Notes: generated by a model not told the origin, from the letters alone. Shown: positions 1 to 8,410, counted from the stretch's first letter. The stretch is 64,000 bases of DNA from Gp6-AA40 sp035649635 (GCA_035649635.1 DASRJE010000228.1:23372-87371); one strand, 5' to 3'. Translations and numbers: made by a program.

Positions 1-390
1 CTGCTGACGCAGAAACCGGGCGGCATTCGGGCCGTGAATCTCGCGACCGGGCAGCTGGTGTGGAGCGTGGAGCCTCAAACGCGGTTGTGCGATACGTCGA
101 AGCCCACGTGCCGCGCATCGCAGGGTGCGGCCGTGACGGCAATCCCCGGCGCGGTCTTCTCGGGGTCGCTCGATGGCGGCATGCGTGCCTATTCGACCAA
201 GGATGGATCGATCCTCTGGACGTTCGACACCAACAAGGAATTCCAGACAGTGAACGGCGTCAAGGCCAACGGCGGTGGCATCGAAGGACCAGGCCCAATC
301 GTTGCCGGTGGCATGCTGTTCTTCAATTCCGGGTATGGCGGTTTCGTGGGTAATCCGGGGAACGTCCTGCTCGCATTTGGGATCGATTGA
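1..390 (+). CDS. PQQ-dependent dehydrogenase, C-terminal part (cut by window edge)
   Basis: The frame is open from the left edge and ends at TGA 388-390, so only about the last 129 residues are visible. They show beta-propeller blades of the PQQ (quinoprotein) alcohol dehydrogenase type: NLATGQLVWSVE, then SGSLDGGMRAYSTKDG, and the usual late segment with FFNSGYGGFVGNPGN and a final LLAFGID. Such enzymes oxidise alcohols or aldehydes in the periplasm and pass electrons to cytochrome c or quinone. No heme motif is present in the visible part. A secreted VOC protein follows after 22 bases, the same pairing as at 28.4-32.1 kb. The substrate cannot be read from this fragment. Confidence 0.85.
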   Translation: MLTQKPGGIRAVNLATGQLVWSVEPQTRLCDTSKPTCRASQGAAVTAIPGAVFSGSLDGGMRAYSTKDGSILWTFDTNKEFQTVNGVKANGGGIEGPGPIVAGGMLFFNSGYGGFVGNPGNVLLAFGID

Positions 391-412
391 ATCGACAGAG
401 TCAGGAGACGAT

Positions 413-1267
413 ATGAAACGCAAGTTCGTCACGGCGGCGATCGTGATGTTCGTCCTCGTTGTTGCGTCGACCGCATCGGCGCAGATCCTCGCCGCGAAGG
501 ACGGTCCGATCGTCTACGGCCACCATCACGTCGCCGCCTCCGACATCGCGGCGCACAAGAAGTTCTGGGCGGATACGCTCGGCGGCACGGTCGGGAAGTT
601 CGGCAACAACGCCGAAATCGTCAAGTTCCCGAACGTCTTCATCTTCTTCCGCGATCAGAAGCCGACCGGTGGAACGATTGGGACCACGGCCAATCACATC
701 GGCTTCTCGGTGCCGAATTTGCGCGCAGTGGTCGACAAGGTCAAGGCCAACGGCTTCAAGATGATTACGAGCACTGAAGTAGCCGCCACACAGAAGGTCG
801 TCGACGACATCGCCCCCGTGAACGCGACGACCTCGATCGCCTTTGCGCTCGGGCCTGATGACGTGAAGGTGGAATTGCTGGAGAACAAACAGCAGCCCAT
901 TCCGATCATGCTGCACCACATTCATTTCTTCGGGCAGCAGAACGCCGAAATGCGCGCATGGTACGCGAAGGTCTTCGGGGCGAAGCCGCGCGACGCGGCG
1001 AACTTCCTCGCCGCCGATCTTCCGGGCGTCGCGCTGAACTTCTCCCCCTCTCCAACCCCCGTCGTCGGGACGAAGGGGCGCGCTGTCGATCACATCGGGT
1101 TCGAGGTGAAGAACCTCGAGGCCTTCTGCAAGCGACTCGAGGAGATGGGCATCAAGCTCGACACACCGTATCGCAACGTCCCGGCCGTCGGCCTCGCGCT
1201 CGCCTTCATCACCGATCCGTGGGGAACGTCGATCGAACTGAACGAGGGGTTGGATAAGATTCAGTGA
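413..1267 (+). CDS. Exported two-domain VOC (glyoxalase/dioxygenase superfamily) protein
   Basis: 284 residues from ATG 413, with AGGAG at 403-407 as ribosome site; the frame is open further upstream but that part overlaps the dehydrogenase. An N-terminal signal peptide (MKRKFVTAAIVMFVLVVASTASAQ) is followed by two vicinal-oxygen-chelate domains: the first begins YGHHHVAASD with a matching half NHIGFSVPNL, the second begins LHHIHFFGQQ with DHIGFEVKNL and ends DPWGTSIELNEG. VOC proteins bind a metal through His/Glu and act as lyases, dioxygenases or isomerases; most are cytoplasmic, so export is unusual. It is a paralogue of the protein at 28350-29207 and, like it, follows a PQQ dehydrogenase gene. 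Substrate unknown. Confidence 0.85.
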   Translation: MKRKFVTAAIVMFVLVVASTASAQILAAKDGPIVYGHHHVAASDIAAHKKFWADTLGGTVGKFGNNAEIVKFPNVFIFFRDQKPTGGTIGTTANHIGFSVPNLRAVVDKVKANGFKMITSTEVAATQKVVDDIAPVNATTSIAFALGPDDVKVELLENKQQPIPIMLHHIHFFGQQNAEMRAWYAKVFGAKPRDAANFLAADLPGVALNFSPSPTPVVGTKGRAVDHIGFEVKNLEAFCKRLEEMGIKLDTPYRNVPAVGLALAFITDPWGTSIELNEGLDKIQ

Positions 1268-1290
1268 ACACCTGAACTGTTGGTTGCATG

Positions 1291-1442
1291 TTCTTTGATT
1301 ATTGATTTGTTGTTGATTGTTGATTTGTGATTGGTGATTTGGCTCGAATCGCGCGGCGCATGCGACTCACCACCAAATCAACAACCAAAGATCACCAATC
1401 AAAAACGATTCAACAATCCAAGATCACCCATTCAACAATCGA
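1291..1442. repeat. Heptad-period intergenic repeat, type A (GATT/AATC), copy 1
   Basis: A T/G-rich left arm (1294-1350) has GATT recurring mostly every 7 bases (GATTGTT, GATTTGT, GATTGGT). A GC-rich centre (about 1351-1370) follows, then an A/C-rich right arm (1371-1442) with AATC spaced in the same way. The right arm holds AACGATTCAACAATCC, the reverse complement of the core shared by the other type A copies. Convergent genes end on both sides. Confidence 0.8.
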
Positions 1443-1446
1443 TCTT

Positions 1447-1938
1447 TTACTTGGCGTCGGGAGGACGCTCGACGCGAATCGTGTAGTCGGACCACTCCTT
1501 GATCTTCGCGTCCTTCACGAAGAACACGCCTACGCCTTCCCAGGTGAGCGGCCGCGAGGTCGACACGAATCGATCGATTCGATGGGTGACGACGATGGGC
1601 CCCTTGGCAAAGGTGTCGAGGATTCTGAACTCGATCTGTTGAGAGGTTTCCAGCCACGACTCGAGCCGTTCGCGCACACCGTCGGGACCGATGACCGGCG
1701 GCGTCGTCTCCGACATGCGATACACGGAATCGCCAGCCAGGAACGGCGCAATCCTCGTCATGTCACGTGTCGACCACGATGCGCAGAAGGCGGTGATGAG
1801 ATCCACGTTGGCCTTCTCGGCGGCGCTCAACTCCGCGCCAGCGAGCGGCGCCAGCGAACCGAAGGCGGCGACTCCGGCGAGTCCCGCAACGCCCACGAAC
1901 GAACGGCGACCGACCTTACTGTTCGAGTGTGTAGGCAT
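1447..1938 (-). CDS. Exported SnoaL-like / limonene-epoxide-hydrolase-fold protein
   Basis: 163 residues. ATG 1938 is chosen because GGGGAA lies about 8 bases upstream and the protein then starts with a twin-arginine-like leader (GRRSFVGVAGLAGVAAFGS). The mature part fits the SnoaL/NTF2-like fold: AEKANVDLITAFCASWSTRD, RIAPFLAGDSVY, GPDGVRERLESWL, and a last strand FVKDAKIKEWSDYTI. This fold serves small-molecule isomerases, hydrolases and non-catalytic binding proteins. The gene starts inside the last codons of the PQQ relic at 1916-2101, suggesting that it was once translationally coupled to an intact dehydrogenase. The exact activity is unknown. Confidence 0.75.
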   Translation of the reverse strand: MPTHSNSKVGRRSFVGVAGLAGVAAFGSLAPLAGAELSAAEKANVDLITAFCASWSTRDMTRIAPFLAGDSVYRMSETTPPVIGPDGVRERLESWLETSQQIEFRILDTFAKGPIVVTHRIDRFVSTSRPLTWEGVGVFFVKDAKIKEWSDYTIRVERPPDAK

Positions 1939-2101
1939 AAAGAGAGTTCCCCGCGGCAATCGCGACGTACTGGCGGCCGTTGATCCCGTAACTCATGGGC
2001 GCGGCCTGAACGATTCCGGCAACCGGCGCCTCCCACATCAGCTGTCCGGTCCGCGCGTCAAGGGCATAGAAGAATCCGACCGATGATGATAATCCGAGCT
2101 T
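1916..2101 (-). pseudogene. Relic of a PQQ-dependent dehydrogenase (C-terminal 61 codons)
   Basis: The last 61 codons of this frame read like the C-terminus of a PQQ alcohol dehydrogenase: VGFFYALDARTGQLMWEAPV, APMSYGINGRQYVAIAAG, NSLYAYTLEQ. Upstream the frame runs into the heptad repeat at 2105-2241 and then antisense to the next gene, with no further propeller sequence. The body of the gene has been lost, with the repeat at the break. The last codons overlap the SnoaL-like gene. Confidence 0.75.
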
Positions 2102-2104
2102 TCT

Positions 2105-2241
2105 CCAAGTTCCCTGTTCCACGTTCCAGGTTCCGGGTTCGTGTTCCGAGTTCGGCGCAACCCCCGAACCTTGAACCCCGAACCTCGAACCCGGAACCTG
2201 AACGCTGAACCCGAACCTGGAACTCGGAACCCGGAACCGTA
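2105..2241. repeat. Heptad-period intergenic repeat, type C (GTTCCNN / GAACCNN), copy 1
   Basis: The left arm reads as successive 7-mers GTTCCCT, GTTCCAC, GTTCCAG, GTTCCGG, GTTCGTG. The right arm reads GAACCTT, GAACCCC, GAACCTC, GAACCCG and so on to GAACCGT, with two 6-base units. The arms are roughly inverted copies. The array sits at the break point of the PQQ relic and ends 3 bases from the stop of the beta-barrel gene. Confidence 0.85.
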
Positions 2242-2244
2242 CCG

Positions 2245-3012
2245 TCAGAATCGCATTCTCAGTCCCCCGCCGACCTGCAAGCCTCCGGCTTTGACGTCGC
2301 CCGTCCCTGAAGGCAGAGTCATTTCCACCGTTGCGCCGGAGTACTGCGCGGTGCCGCCGACGCCGACGTTGGGGGTGAAGAAGTACGCGACATCGCCGCC
2401 GACGTTGACGCCCACGGCGGATTCCGACTGGCTCGCGGCCACGGCACGCGTGAACGTGGCCGTGTCGAACGGGTACAACTCCGAGTACTCGAAGTCGTTG
2501 ACGATGTCCTGCTCGAGTTTGAAGAACGATGGCCCGCCGAAAATGGTGAGGAGCATCTTGTCGCTCACGGGCACGAGCCACCTCGCCTGGATGTGCACTG
2601 CCGTCTCGCTTCTATCGCCGTCGAATTCGCCGGTCACGGAACGCGGCTGGTTGAAGAAGAACGGATGCGGCACCTGCGCATCGATCGTTGTCGTGGTGGA
2701 CGCGGAGAACAGGGTCAAACCGGCTCCGAGCGCCAGGTTTTTCCACACCAGGAAGGAGCCCGATGCGTCGAAGGCCAGTCCGCCGCCCACGTCGTACGAC
2801 GTCTCGAGCCGTCCGTTCTCGACGTTCCTGCGAATCGTCGCCGTGTCGGTGAAGTCGTTCGAGTTGACCTGGAACAGCACGCCGGCCGAAAAGAACACGC
2901 GCTCGGTGACCGTTGAAGGCGGCGCGGGGCGAGCTACAGGCCGCGTCTGAGCTTCAGCGGCGCCGCAGAGGGCAAACGTCAGGCTTACACACAGAAAGGC
3001 ACGCGACTTCAT
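2245..3012 (-). CDS. Putative outer-membrane beta-barrel protein
   Basis: 255 residues from ATG 3012; GAGGAAA lies 7-8 bases upstream, better placed than for ATG 3018 or the TTG at 3027. A signal peptide (MKSRAFLCVSLTFALCGAAEAQ) leads into alternating polar/aromatic strands such as RVFFSAGVLFQVNS, ETSYDVGGGLAFDASGSFLVW and VGVNVGGDVAYFFTPNVGVG. The chain ends with aromatic Phe (GGGLRMRF), as many outer-membrane barrels do for BAM recognition. About 250 residues would suit an 8-12 strand barrel. It starts 11 bases after the metalloprotease stop, so the two are probably co-transcribed. No specific family is recognised. Confidence 0.75.
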   Translation of the reverse strand: MKSRAFLCVSLTFALCGAAEAQTRPVARPAPPSTVTERVFFSAGVLFQVNSNDFTDTATIRRNVENGRLETSYDVGGGLAFDASGSFLVWKNLALGAGLTLFSASTTTTIDAQVPHPFFFNQPRSVTGEFDGDRSETAVHIQARWLVPVSDKMLLTIFGGPSFFKLEQDIVNDFEYSELYPFDTATFTRAVAASQSESAVGVNVGGDVAYFFTPNVGVGGTAQYSGATVEMTLPSGTGDVKAGGLQVGGGLRMRF

Positions 3013-3023
3013 GAGCATTTTCC

Positions 3024-4661
3024 TCAATTGACGCCGACAGCGGTCCAGGCTTGCGTGATCGCCTGCGCTGCCGCGCTGTTTGCCCCGTAGAGGTCGCGCG
3101 CCGCTTGAATCGTTGCCGCTCGCGCAGTGGAGAAATTGGCCGACGCGGGGAGCAGGAAGGCGAAGGCACGGTAGAAGGACTTTTCGATCTGCTCGCGATT
3201 GGCTGCGCCGACACCCTGCACCGTGATGCCCGAGACCCGATTACGGCCTCCTTCGATCGCAAGGTAGAAGGCATGAGACGGGATCGTCGAGTTGATGTGC
3301 ACTCCGCCATCGTCCTCAGGACCCGTGAATCTCAGGCTGTAGTGATCGGGGTCGCCGAATGCGATCGGGTTACTGAGCGATCGGATCCCGCTGAGGCCAC
3401 CGCCAACGGCGCGAAAGCTGTCCTCGCCGATCAGGTAGTCGGCTTGCCCGATCCCCGCGCCGACGGGCTGAAAGAAAAATTCGGCGGACGTCCCCATCAT
3501 GTCGGAGAAGGCTTCGTTGAGGGCGCCGGGCTCGTTCGTCGGGAGTAGGTTGGACGTCGCGCTCGTCACACCGTGTGTGAGCTCGTGCGCAACGATGTCG
3601 AGCGATCCAGCAAGCGGGTTGATGTTCAGCCCTGGGAAGAGGCCGGGCGGCACGCCGTTGCCGAAGAACATGACGCCAATGGCGCCGGGCCCGCAGTCAG
3701 GACACCAGAACGCATTGACGGCTAAATCGAACCACTCCGGAGGCAGCGTGACCGCGTCCTGTTGACTGACGGCATTGATCAGCGAGATCAAGGGACGATC
3801 GCGATTGTCCAATCCACGGCGGCCATGCCGCTTGAAGTAGTAGTCGTAGGTCCAGCCGACCAACGCATGAGCGTCGACGGCCGAGACGTCGGTCCAGTTG
3901 TTATCGGTATCGGAGGCGACGTCTGACAAGAAGAGCGGCGCGCCAAACAACACGTCGAGCGCGCGGATCTTGTTGTTTCGCATGTCAAACGTCAACAACA
4001 CCGGCGGGCGTATCGGATCATCGGCCAGATACACGCCGCCCTGAAGCCGGACCGACATTTTCTTCGTGTCACCGATTACCCCACGGCCCGTGCCAATCGA
4101 CGCCTGTTTGCGAATCGACGAGTAGCGGAGCAGTTCGGCGCCGGTGCGAGCGTCGATGAAGACGCGGAATACCTGGTTCGAGCTTGCGACCACGCTGGTG
4201 TAGGCGAGGCGAGGCTCACCGCTCTCCTGCCTGAGCACCACGAGAGTCAGTGGGCGCAGTAACGCCGCGCCTGACGCCGCACGCGAGAGCAGGAGTTGCG
4301 ACGCGGCGTCGACGGTCATTCCCGGCTGGGTGTCGAGATCGAGTTGGGTCGACAGATCGCCGAAGATCGACACCGGCACGCCGCGGTCCAAATCTCGCAC
4401 GACCTCGGCGCCCCACACGGGCACACCTTGGTAGTACTGCTGCAGCCGCTCGACGGTGCGAGAAGGAACCGACGGATCCTGCGTCGCCTGCTCGACGCGC
4501 AGAGCGCCAGCGCGCTCTTGCGCGGTGACGAACTGATCCCAGACGCGGAGGTCGTTGCCAGTTGCGTTGAACCTCAGCGTCGACGACTGTTGTGCTGACC
4601 CGACATCGAGTGAAATGGACAGTGTCGCCGCGGCCACAACCATGGCCATCACGCGTTTCAT
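3024..4661 (-). CDS. Secreted M4-family (thermolysin-like) zinc metallopeptidase
   Basis: 545 residues with a signal peptide (residues 1-23, ending GSAQ). Residues ~25-190 form an FTP/PepSY-type propeptide, which in this family acts as chaperone and inhibitor until cleaved. The catalytic part carries HELTH at 359-363 (two zinc His and catalytic Glu360), NEAFSD at 382-387 (third zinc ligand Glu383) and GGVHINSTIPSHAFYL near 455, holding the catalytic His. A CPDC motif at 320-323 precedes the active site. The enzyme should be exported and degrade protein outside the cell. ATG 4661 has GGAG upstream. A beta-barrel gene follows after 11 bases. Confidence 0.95.
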   Translation of the reverse strand: MKRVMAMVVAAATLSISLDVGSAQQSSTLRFNATGNDLRVWDQFVTAQERAGALRVEQATQDPSVPSRTVERLQQYYQGVPVWGAEVVRDLDRGVPVSIFGDLSTQLDLDTQPGMTVDAASQLLLSRAASGAALLRPLTLVVLRQESGEPRLAYTSVVASSNQVFRVFIDARTGAELLRYSSIRKQASIGTGRGVIGDTKKMSVRLQGGVYLADDPIRPPVLLTFDMRNNKIRALDVLFGAPLFLSDVASDTDNNWTDVSAVDAHALVGWTYDYYFKRHGRRGLDNRDRPLISLINAVSQQDAVTLPPEWFDLAVNAFWCPDCGPGAIGVMFFGNGVPPGLFPGLNINPLAGSLDIVAHELTHGVTSATSNLLPTNEPGALNEAFSDMMGTSAEFFFQPVGAGIGQADYLIGEDSFRAVGGGLSGIRSLSNPIAFGDPDHYSLRFTGPEDDGGVHINSTIPSHAFYLAIEGGRNRVSGITVQGVGAANREQIEKSFYRAFAFLLPASANFSTARAATIQAARDLYGANSAAAQAITQAWTAVGVN

Positions 4662-4776
4662 AGACGCTCCAGGAGGTAAGACTTCCCTATCTTATCGGGT
4701 CGTTACCGCACGAAGCGCAGGAGCCAGACATGGCCTCGACCGGGCACGAGCGAGCAGTAGAGTAAAATCGCGGCTC

Positions 4777-6060
4777 GTGAGTACACCGCTCGAAGTCGGT
4801 CATCGTGCGCTTCACCGTGAAACCGTGTCGGATCTGCCATGGTATCGGCAGGTCACGCGCGAGCAATGGCGAGCGTTCTGGGCAGTCTTCCTGGGCTGGG
4901 TGGTCGATTCATTCGACTTCAACATCCTCGCCTTCATCATCATCGACATCCAACAGAGCTTCACAGTCGATCGCGCGCTCGCCGGGCTTCTCGGCACGGT
5001 GACACTGATCATGCGGCTCGTCGGCGGCACGATCGCCGGCACGGCCGCCGACCGGTGGGGACGCAAGCTTCCCTTGATGCTATCGGTGTTGTGGTTTTCG
5101 ATCTTTGCGTTCCTGAGTGGGTTCTCCACGTCCTACGCCATGCTGTTCGCGCTGCGGGCCCTCTTTGGGTTGGGCATGGGCGGCGAATGGGCGGCCGGCA
5201 TGCCGCTCGTGTTCGAGCACTGGCCCGCCAAGTTCCGGGGCCTGGCCTCGGGCCTGATGTTGGGTGGCTGGTACTGGGGATACCTGCTGGCCGCGGTGAC
5301 ATTCCAATTCGTCTACCCACTCTTCAACGAGACACCTGATCTCGCCTGGCGCGTCATGTTCTGGGTCGCCATCGTCCCGGCTCTCTTCACGTTGTGGATT
5401 CGCGCCCGCGTTCCCGAGAGTCCGATCTGGCTGGAGCGTTCCAAGAAGCCGACGACGTCAACGCGCAAGCTGTCGGTCGGGCGAATTTTCCAACGCGATC
5501 TGATCGGCACCACCGTCCACACGACGCTGGTGATCGGGTCGTTCATGTGCATCTACTACTCGGTCAACTACTGGTATCCGACGTTCCTGCGCGACACCGG
5601 TCGAACCACGCTGCCCTACCTGGCAGCGTTCAATATCGGCGCCATCGCCGGCACTGCCATCTGGGGCCGGCTCTCGGAAACGCGTCTCGGGCGCCGCGGT
5701 GCCGCGACGATCACGATGATCCTGGGCATCGCGTCGCTGCCCTTCTATCTCCATGCGACGGACTCGCTGACACTGGGACTTGGCGCGTTGATGATGGGGT
5801 TCTTCGGCATGGGCATCTGGGGCATGGCGCCCGCCTACAGCAACGAACGCTTCCCCACGGACGTACGCGGCGTTGGCGCCGGGTTCTGCTACCACGCGGC
5901 CGCGGCCATCGGTGCCTTGATGCCGTACGTGCTCGGCGCACTGCAGGACCAGGGATTCAAACTCGTCAACGCCATGAGTGCCGCCATGGTGCTCTCCGGC
6001 CTCACCGCTATGATCATCTGGCTCGGCCCGGAGACGCGTGGACGGGATATTCACACGTAG
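4777..6060 (+). CDS. MFS transporter (NanT / aromatic-acid symporter-like)
   Basis: 427 residues if GTG 4777 is used; GTG 4828 is an alternative, and the frame upstream of 4777 is antisense to the protease promoter. Twelve hydrophobic segments are visible. The loop motif GTAADRWGRKLPL after helix 2 and GMGGEWAAGMPLVFEHWP in helices 4-5 fit proton-coupled MFS carriers of the sialate/aromatic-acid/shikimate group. FDFNILAFIIIDIQ in helix 1 is also typical. It is likely an inner-membrane importer of an organic acid. The protease gene diverges from it, with a 115-base shared promoter region (4662-4776). Confidence 0.85.
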   Translation: MSTPLEVGHRALHRETVSDLPWYRQVTREQWRAFWAVFLGWVVDSFDFNILAFIIIDIQQSFTVDRALAGLLGTVTLIMRLVGGTIAGTAADRWGRKLPLMLSVLWFSIFAFLSGFSTSYAMLFALRALFGLGMGGEWAAGMPLVFEHWPAKFRGLASGLMLGGWYWGYLLAAVTFQFVYPLFNETPDLAWRVMFWVAIVPALFTLWIRARVPESPIWLERSKKPTTSTRKLSVGRIFQRDLIGTTVHTTLVIGSFMCIYYSVNYWYPTFLRDTGRTTLPYLAAFNIGAIAGTAIWGRLSETRLGRRGAATITMILGIASLPFYLHATDSLTLGLGALMMGFFGMGIWGMAPAYSNERFPTDVRGVGAGFCYHAAAAIGALMPYVLGALQDQGFKLVNAMSAAMVLSGLTAMIIWLGPETRGRDIHT

Positions 6061-6168
6061 GTCAAGAGTAAAAGGTCAAAAGTCAGGTCAAACGTGACAG
6101 GAGCCAAGTACTAGGTACTAGGTGCCAGGTCCAACGTTCAAGGTTCAAGGCCAAGTCTAAGTCGAGCC
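6061..6168. repeat. Heptad-period intergenic repeat, type D (GGTCAAA / GGTTCAA), copy 1
   Basis: Purine-sense array: GGTCAAA, AGTCAGG, then AGTACTA, GGTACTA, GGTGCCA, GGTCCAA, CGTTCAA, GGTTCAA, GGCCAAG in a clear 7-base period. It fills the whole gap between the MFS and MBL genes. No separate promoter or terminator can be picked out. Confidence 0.8.
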
Positions 6169-6957
6169 ATGACAGCTGTGCACGAAGTCTATGCCGTCCG
6201 TTACGCGCATCACGACCGACCGAAGCACGAAAACTACATCGGCGGTGATCCGCACGACACCAATGAGCCGCTCGCGTACTTCGTGTGGGTGATCAAGGGG
6301 CCGCACAGCACCTTCGTCATGGACACCGGCTTTGATCCGGCGATGGCCGCCAAACGCGGTCGCGTCATCGTCAAGCCGGTTGCCGAAGGGTTGAAGGCGA
6401 TCGGCGTCGATGCCGAACAGGTCACCGACGTCATCATCAGCCACTTGCACTACGACCATTCCGGCAACCACGACCTCTTTCCACGAGCGCGATACCACCT
6501 TCAGGATCGCGAAATGGCGTACGGGACCGGACGCTGCATGTGTCACGCGCACCAGCGCATTCCGTTCGAGGTGGACGATGTGGTCGCGATGGTCCGGAAA
6601 GTGTTCGACGGGCGCGTGGTCTTTCACGACGGCGTCGACTCGCTCGTTCCGGGCGTCACACTGCACCACATTGGCGGACACTCAAAGGGACTGCAGTGTG
6701 TTCGCGTCAATACACGACGCGGACATGTCGTGCTCGCTGCTGATGCCACGCACCTGTATTCACACGTGAACGAAGGGCGCGTGTTTCCGATTACGTATAG
6801 CGTCGCCGAGACGCTCGAAGGCTACGCCACTCTGAAGAAGCTGGCCGACTCACCAGACCACATCATCCCGGGGCACGATCCGCTGGTCCTCGAGCGCTAT
6901 CCCGCTGCAAAAACGGGGCTGGACAATTGGGTCGTCGACCTCACGGCAGGCCGATAA
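6169..6957 (+). CDS. MBL-fold hydrolase, N-acyl-homoserine-lactonase-like
   Basis: 262 residues with no signal peptide, so cytoplasmic. The metal site HLHYDHSGNHDLFP (HxHxDH) is intact; later ligands are HHIGGHSKG and a DATHLYSH segment, and PDHIIPGHDPLV supplies the last His. The layout and length match the AHL-lactonase (AiiA/AhlD-like) group of the metallo-beta-lactamase superfamily, although many members hydrolyse other lactones. It lies downstream of an MFS transporter in the same direction. Whether it quenches quorum signals or opens a catabolic lactone cannot be told from sequence. Confidence 0.85.
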   Translation: MTAVHEVYAVRYAHHDRPKHENYIGGDPHDTNEPLAYFVWVIKGPHSTFVMDTGFDPAMAAKRGRVIVKPVAEGLKAIGVDAEQVTDVIISHLHYDHSGNHDLFPRARYHLQDREMAYGTGRCMCHAHQRIPFEVDDVVAMVRKVFDGRVVFHDGVDSLVPGVTLHHIGGHSKGLQCVRVNTRRGHVVLAADATHLYSHVNEGRVFPITYSVAETLEGYATLKKLADSPDHIIPGHDPLVLERYPAAKTGLDNWVVDLTAGR

Positions 6958-6978
6958 CCGCATATCGATTTTCGGATC

Positions 6979-7110
6979 TTTGATTGTTGAATCGTTGTTG
7001 ATTGGGGATTGCTGATCATTGATTATCCGGGATTGAGCACCAGCGGCGAATCACCAATCGATAATCCTCAATCTCCAAGGAATCAATAATCAAAAATCCG
7101 CAAAATCAAG
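6979..7110. repeat. Heptad-period intergenic repeat, type A, copy 2
   Basis: The left arm contains the shared 19-base core TGATTGTTGAATCGTTGTT at 6981-6999, then GATT-spaced units. The centre around 7030-7052 is GC-richer. The right arm is A/C-rich (AATCACCAATCGATAATCC and on). It lies between two convergent genes. Confidence 0.8.
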
Positions 7111-7118
7111 AATGTCGT

Positions 7119-7538
7119 TTATCGGCTGGCATCGTGGACGCGAACGTTGCCCGTCTCGGACGCATACTCGAGGATCTGTCGATCCGCGGTAACAAAGACC
7201 GCATCGAGATGGCGAGCCGTCGAGACCAGCAGGCGGTCGAGGGGATCGGCCAGCGCCGTGCGTGGGATCGATCCGGCATCCACCGCCACGGAAGAGGTCA
7301 ATTCGGCGACGCGGACACCGGCGGCGCCAAGTGAATCACCCACCCACTGCTCGAGTGGCCGCGCCAGCCGAAGCCGTCCTGACCTATGTAGCGCGGACAA
7401 CTCGAAAATTGTGACGGGCGAGACGCGAATCGCCTCCCTCGCCTCGGCCTTGAGCAGGAGCAATCGCGAGCGTGGACCAACCCGGCTCGTATCGCCGTTC
7501 GCACTCCAGACCCAGACGTGCGTATCGAGCAGTAACAC
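7119..7538 (-). CDS. vapC: PIN-domain ribonuclease toxin (VapC type)
   Basis: 139 residues from GTG 7538, three bases after the antitoxin stop. The N-terminal LLLDTHVWVWS carries the first acidic residue of the PIN active site. Glu in VTIFELSAL is the second, and ALADPLDRLLVSTARHLDAVFVTAD gives the later Asp residues; all four expected acids seem present. VapC toxins cut RNA (tRNA or rRNA sites) when the antitoxin is degraded. Together with the upstream Phd/YefM-like gene this forms a type II toxin-antitoxin pair. Confidence 0.88.
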   Translation of the reverse strand: MLLLDTHVWVWSANGDTSRVGPRSRLLLLKAEAREAIRVSPVTIFELSALHRSGRLRLARPLEQWVGDSLGAAGVRVAELTSSVAVDAGSIPRTALADPLDRLLVSTARHLDAVFVTADRQILEYASETGNVRVHDASR

Positions 7539-7541
7539 GAC

Positions 7542-7817
7542 TTACACGTCGACGTCGTACTTGCCGTCGATCGGATCAAACGGGCGCTCGTACTTCAACA
7601 CCGTGCCCTTCAGAGCGCCGAAGAACGAGGGTCGAGTCCCCTCTGTAAACGGAACGAGTTTGGCGACGGGTTTCCCGTGTTTGGTCACGACGTACTCGAC
7701 GCCCGTTTCGCGAACGCGATCCATCAACTCCAGACATCGGGCCTTGAACTCAGCCGCCGCATAGTGCGCGGATCGCTTCCGCGGCGGCCGTGCCCTGGCA
7801 GGCGGCTTCTTCGACAT
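7542..7817 (-). CDS. vapB: Phd/YefM-type antitoxin of the VapC pair
   Basis: 91 residues from ATG 7817; the longer frame to 7925 reads into the type A repeat. A basic Pro/Arg-rich N-terminus (MSKKPPARARPPRKRS) precedes the Phd/YefM core: YAAAEFKARCLELMDRVRET, GVEYVVTKHGKPVAKLVPF, which forms a DNA-binding dimer. The C-terminal tail (TRPSFFGALKGTVLKYE onward) is the expected toxin-binding strand. These antitoxins repress their own operon. Toxin and antitoxin are separated by three bases. Confidence 0.85.
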   Translation of the reverse strand: MSKKPPARARPPRKRSAHYAAAEFKARCLELMDRVRETGVEYVVTKHGKPVAKLVPFTEGTRPSFFGALKGTVLKYERPFDPIDGKYDVDV

Positions 7818-7861
7818 GACCAGAATATTATGACCACTTATCAAGGGGCCCGCGTCAATTC

Positions 7862-7993
7862 TCGAATCGGGATCTGTGATTGTTGAATCGTTGTTAGAGA
7901 TTTGTGATGGTTGATGGATTGGCACATCGTCGACGCCAAATCACCAATCAACGATCCTCAATCAACAAGAAATCAACCATCGAAGATCAACAT
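7862..7993. repeat. Heptad-period intergenic repeat, type A, copy 3
   Basis: The 19-base core TGATTGTTGAATCGTTGTT recurs at 7877-7895. The left arm is T/G-rich, the centre about 7921-7937 holds CACATCGTCGACGCC, and the right arm is A/C-rich (AATCACCAATCAACGATCC and on). It lies in the 5' region of the antitoxin gene, roughly 45 bases upstream of its start. Confidence 0.8.
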
Positions 7994-8039
7994 TTCAGAG
8001 ATTGAGTGACGACCCGCGTGACGAAGCGAGAGCGGAAAA

Positions 8040-8243
8040 CTACGCCACCCGTCGGCTGCGTGGCGGCTGGGCGCTCATCGTTTCGAAGAACTCCAGCATC
8101 CGATCCACGGCGCGGCGCGCGGAGGCCGCCGTCTCAAACACCTGCATCACCGAGCAGTGCTCGTTCTGGATGACCAGGACCCAGCCCCGATCGGTCTGAG
8201 CAATGTTGTAGTGAGGTGGGGTCACAGACGATGGAGCGGACAT
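8040..8243 (-). CDS. Small hypothetical protein (67 aa)
   Basis: Starts at ATG 8243. The protein has two short strands and a helix: YNIAQTDRGWVLVIQNEHCSV, then VFETAASARRAVDRMLEFFE. This resembles small DUF2188-like folds, but no family is certain. Its composition is protein-like rather than the Arg/Pro-rich pattern of antisense frames. It stands alone on the minus strand between two repeat regions. Confidence 0.5.
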   Translation of the reverse strand: MSAPSSVTPPHYNIAQTDRGWVLVIQNEHCSVMQVFETAASARRAVDRMLEFFETMSAQPPRSRRVA

Positions 8244-8380
8244 GGGTTACAGGTAAGGCAAGACCTATACCGCACCCCGACTTCGCAAAAGTGCCCGGAC
8301 TCACGGGATTTCTGATTTCACCGGAACGGCCGGATGACGAGCACAGTGACGGGATATCGGATCTGTGGTTTCGCCAGGGC

Positions 8381-8410
8381 GGCGGGTCTTGAAGAATAAG
8401 ACCAGCCCTA
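8381..8410. repeat. REP-like hairpin, class E (GGCGGGTCTT), imperfect
   Basis: GGCGGGTCTT at 8381-8390 pairs imperfectly with AAGACCAGCC at 8399-8408 and is followed by CTACG, the usual flank of this class. It is the most decayed of about ten class E hairpins in the window. The surrounding 8244-8433 shows no gene. Confidence 0.6.

Noticed and set aside
1327..1983. 218-codon plus-strand frame over the type A repeat and the SnoaL-like gene
   Set aside because: Its start is translated repeat DNA and the rest is antisense to the SnoaL-like gene.
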